This document shows positions 4,688-6,851 of a stretch of 6,851 bases of DNA, one piece after another. Both the position numbers and the translations under genes were made by a program. The DNA comes from Rhodococcus sp. IITR03. Lineage in GTDB: Bacteria > Actinomycetota > Actinomycetes > Mycobacteriales > Mycobacteriaceae. How positions within the stretch are numbered: position 1 is the first letter of the stretch; every line of letters starts with the position of its first letter. The DNA lies in the NCBI GenBank assembly GCA_001017865.1, contig LATQ01000001.1:2057932-2064782 (forward strand). The letters run 5' to 3'. The notes under the pieces are model-generated. The model had not been told where the DNA came from and searched no databases. It worked only from the letters and a program-made list of their open reading frames with translations.

Positions 4688-6851
4688 GTGGAACAGCAGC
4701 ATGTGCCTGCATCGTCGCAGGTAGGGGAGGACGGCGACGGTTTCCCGCTCTCGTCGGCACAGCGCGGAATCTGGTTCGCCCAGCATCTGCTCGGCGACAT
4801 TCCACTGACCATCGCCCAGTACGTCGACGTCCGTGGCGACTTCGATCCCGAGATCTTCGCCGACGCCGGCGCCGCCACCGCCCGCGAACTCGGCACCGGC
4901 ATGCTCCGCATCTTCGAGGTCGACGGCCACCCTCGTCAGGTCATCGACCACACCCTCGAGGACCGCGCCACCATCCTCGACCTGCGCGACGAGGACGATC
5001 CCGAGGCGGCGGCCCTCGCCTGGATGCGAGCCGAGTACCGCACGCCCCTCGACATGCTCGAAGACAGGCTGATCGTGTGCGCGGTCCTGCGCATCGCCGA
5101 CGACCGCCATTTCGTCTACACCCGGATCCACCACATCGCCCTCGACGGCTACGGGGCGACGACCTTCGACACCCGCACCGCCGAGCGCTACAGCGCCGCG
5201 GTGCAGCACCGCGAGCCCGCCCGCTTCGACGTGAGCCCGCTGCCGGAGATCGTCGAAGACGAACAGCGCTACCGCGACTCGGCCCGATTCGTCAGCGACC
5301 GCGACTACTGGCCGACCGCATCCGCGATCTGCCGCCCATCAGCCTCGCCGGTCGCGCCGCGCCCGTCGGCCCGCACCCCGTCCGGTTCAGCGCGCCGCTG
5401 CCCAGAGCGGGTCGAGGCCGCGGTCGACCGGATGATCGCCGAGCGCGAGAAGACCACGACCTTCGCGACCGTGGTCGCCGCAGCGTTCGCGGCCTTCCTC
5501 GCTCGCGTCACCGGCGAGACCGACGTGGTGCTCAGCCTCCCGGTCTCGGCCCGCACCACCGTCCGCCTGCGTCGTTCCGGCGGCATGGTCTCCAACGTCG
5601 TCCCGATCCGCGTGGCCGTCGAACCGGACGGCAGCCGCGACGATCTGATCGACCGGATGCAGCTCGAATTCACCGGGGCACTGCGTCACCAGCGGTACCG
5701 GCACGAGGACATGCGCCGCGACACCGGCTACGGCAGTGCCGACCGCGGATTCTTCGGACCCGCGGTCAACATCATGATGTTCGACCACGAGATCCGCTAC
5801 GGCGATTCGGTCGGCCGCCGGCACGTGCTGAGCACCGGACCGGTCGACGACCTCTCGCTCAACATCTACCCGAGCGCACCGGGACAGCCCGCCCACATCG
5901 ACCTCGAGGCCAACCCCCACCTGTACACGGTCGACGAACTGCGCTCGCACCACACACGATTCGTCGAGTATCTCGGCGAGTTCGCCGACTCCGACCGCAC
6001 CATCGGCACGCTACCTGTCCTGCACGACGACGAATACGAGCGCCTCGTCCCGTATCGCGGACTGCCCGCGCAGCCCGTGCGCCTGTTCGCCGACTTCCTC
6101 GCCGACGGCGTGCGCCGCAATCCCGACGGTGTCGCTATCATCGACGGCGACCGGCAGGTCACCTACCGCGAACTCGACGACCTCTCGAACCACCTCGCCG
6201 CACAGCTCGTCGAGGCCGGGGCTGCACCCGAGACCTTCGTGGCGCTGAGCATGGACCGCGGCGCCGACGCGCTGATTGCGGTGTGGGCGGTCGCGAAGAC
6301 CGGCGCGGCCTTCGTCCCGATCGACCCGGCGCTCCCGGCCGACCGGATCGCTACATGGTGGGTGATTCCGGTGCGCAGCTCGGGCTTACCGTGCGCAGCC
6401 GGATCGCGGAGCTGCCGTCCGGACCCCGCTGGATCGCCGTGGACGATCCGATCGCCTCAGGCGTCGACGTCGAGACGGTGCGCTCGCGGGCCGTGCCGGA
6501 GAACCCGGCGTACATGATCTACACCTCGGCTCCACCGGCACCCCGAAGGGCGTGGTCGTCACCCATCTCGGGCTCGCGACCTTCGCCGCCGACGCCCGCC
6601 CCGAACTCGCGCTCGGCACGAGCTCGCGGATGCTCCGGTTCTCCTCGGCGAGCTTCGACGCGTCGATCTTCGAGATGCTGCAAGCCTTCAGCGCCGGTGC
6701 CGCCATGGTCGTGGCGCCGCCGCACGTCCTCGGCGGCGACGAGCTCGTCGACGTCCTGCGCACGGCACCGGGTCACGCACATCGTTCTCGTCGCCACCGT
6801 CCTCAACACCGTCGACCCGCGGACTGCCGGACCGTCGAGGCCGCGTCTCGG
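4688..6851 (+). CDS. Non-ribosomal peptide synthetase, N-terminal C-A domains (3' end off window; six apparent frameshifts)
   Basis: The start of a modular peptide synthetase. The condensation domain covers about residues 18-450: an opening motif LSSAQRGIWFAQ (21-32), the active site HHIALDG (148-154) with catalytic second His and Asp153, and GGMVSNVVPIRV (about 299-310). The usual RHExLRT motif is replaced by ARELGTGMLRI. The adenylation domain starts near residue 465, with VTYREL, WAVAKTGAAFVPIDP, the P-loop YTSGSTGTPKGVVVTH and SFDASIFEML. By alignment with GrsA, specificity positions 235, 236 and 239 read D, A and F; later positions lie mostly beyond the window, so the amino acid cannot be named. 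Missing bases are inferred near 5311, 6351, 6529 and 6820, and extra bases near 5404 and 6765; in each case conserved sequence resumes in the new frame. No carrier domain is reached. Opening with a condensation domain suggests either acylation of the first amino acid or acceptance of a chain from another synthetase. Confidence 0.92.

Noticed and set aside
4610..5209. Minus-strand frame of about 199 codons opposite the NRPS start
   Set aside because: Antisense to the condensation domain with no family signature; the same applies to the frames at 5387-5953 and 4555-4911.
1..6851. CRISPR arrays, insertion sequences, tRNA or rRNA genes, phage or toxin-antitoxin genes
   Set aside because: No regularly spaced long repeats, transposase-like proteins, tRNA-like folds or matching small gene pairs were seen on either strand.

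Overview
The window looks like high-GC actinobacterial DNA of the Rhodococcus/Gordonia/Nocardia type (order Mycobacteriales). Four things support this: strong GC bias at third codon positions, three of five genes starting with GTG, an AlaA/Rv0337c-type aminotransferase, and an integral-membrane alkane hydroxylase next to a non-ribosomal peptide synthetase (NRPS). I assign the genus from gene content and protein style only.

Layout. Minus strand, right to left: an alanine-forming PLP aminotransferase (2858 to 1604), then a 327-nt gap rich in inverted repeats (1277-1603), then a YibE/F family membrane protein with a His-rich N-terminus that runs off the left edge (1276 to 1). Plus strand, left to right: a divergent intergenic region (2859-3024), a complete cold-shock protein gene (3025-3228) with a strong 3' hairpin, a 253-nt regulatory-looking gap, an alkB-type alkane 1-monooxygenase (3482-4613), a terminator-like hairpin, and the start of a large NRPS (4688 to the right edge) with a condensation domain followed by an adenylation domain.

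Sequence quality. Every long gene is broken by single-base indels: at least two in yibE/F, two in the aminotransferase, two in alkB and six in the first 2.1 kb of the NRPS. In each case conserved family sequence resumes at once in another frame, and most are a missing base in or beside a short G or C run. All catalytic motifs are intact once the frames are joined. This pattern fits consensus-sequence error much better than gene decay, so I annotate each as one CDS with apparent frameshifts.

How the parts may work together. The aminotransferase and CspA are housekeeping functions. AlkB oxidises medium- and long-chain n-alkanes at the terminal carbon and needs rubredoxin and rubredoxin reductase; neither gene is beside it here. 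The NRPS begins 74 nt after alkB on the same strand and opens with a condensation domain, so a lipid-linked peptide product is possible but unproven. The most interesting non-coding signals are a DosR-box-like palindrome (1529-1548), a two-hairpin leader before yibE/F (1317-1390), and an operator-like cluster plus a hairpin/T-tract in the alkB upstream region (3316-3420). I found no CRISPR array, tRNA, rRNA, insertion sequence or clearly undescribed multi-gene system.
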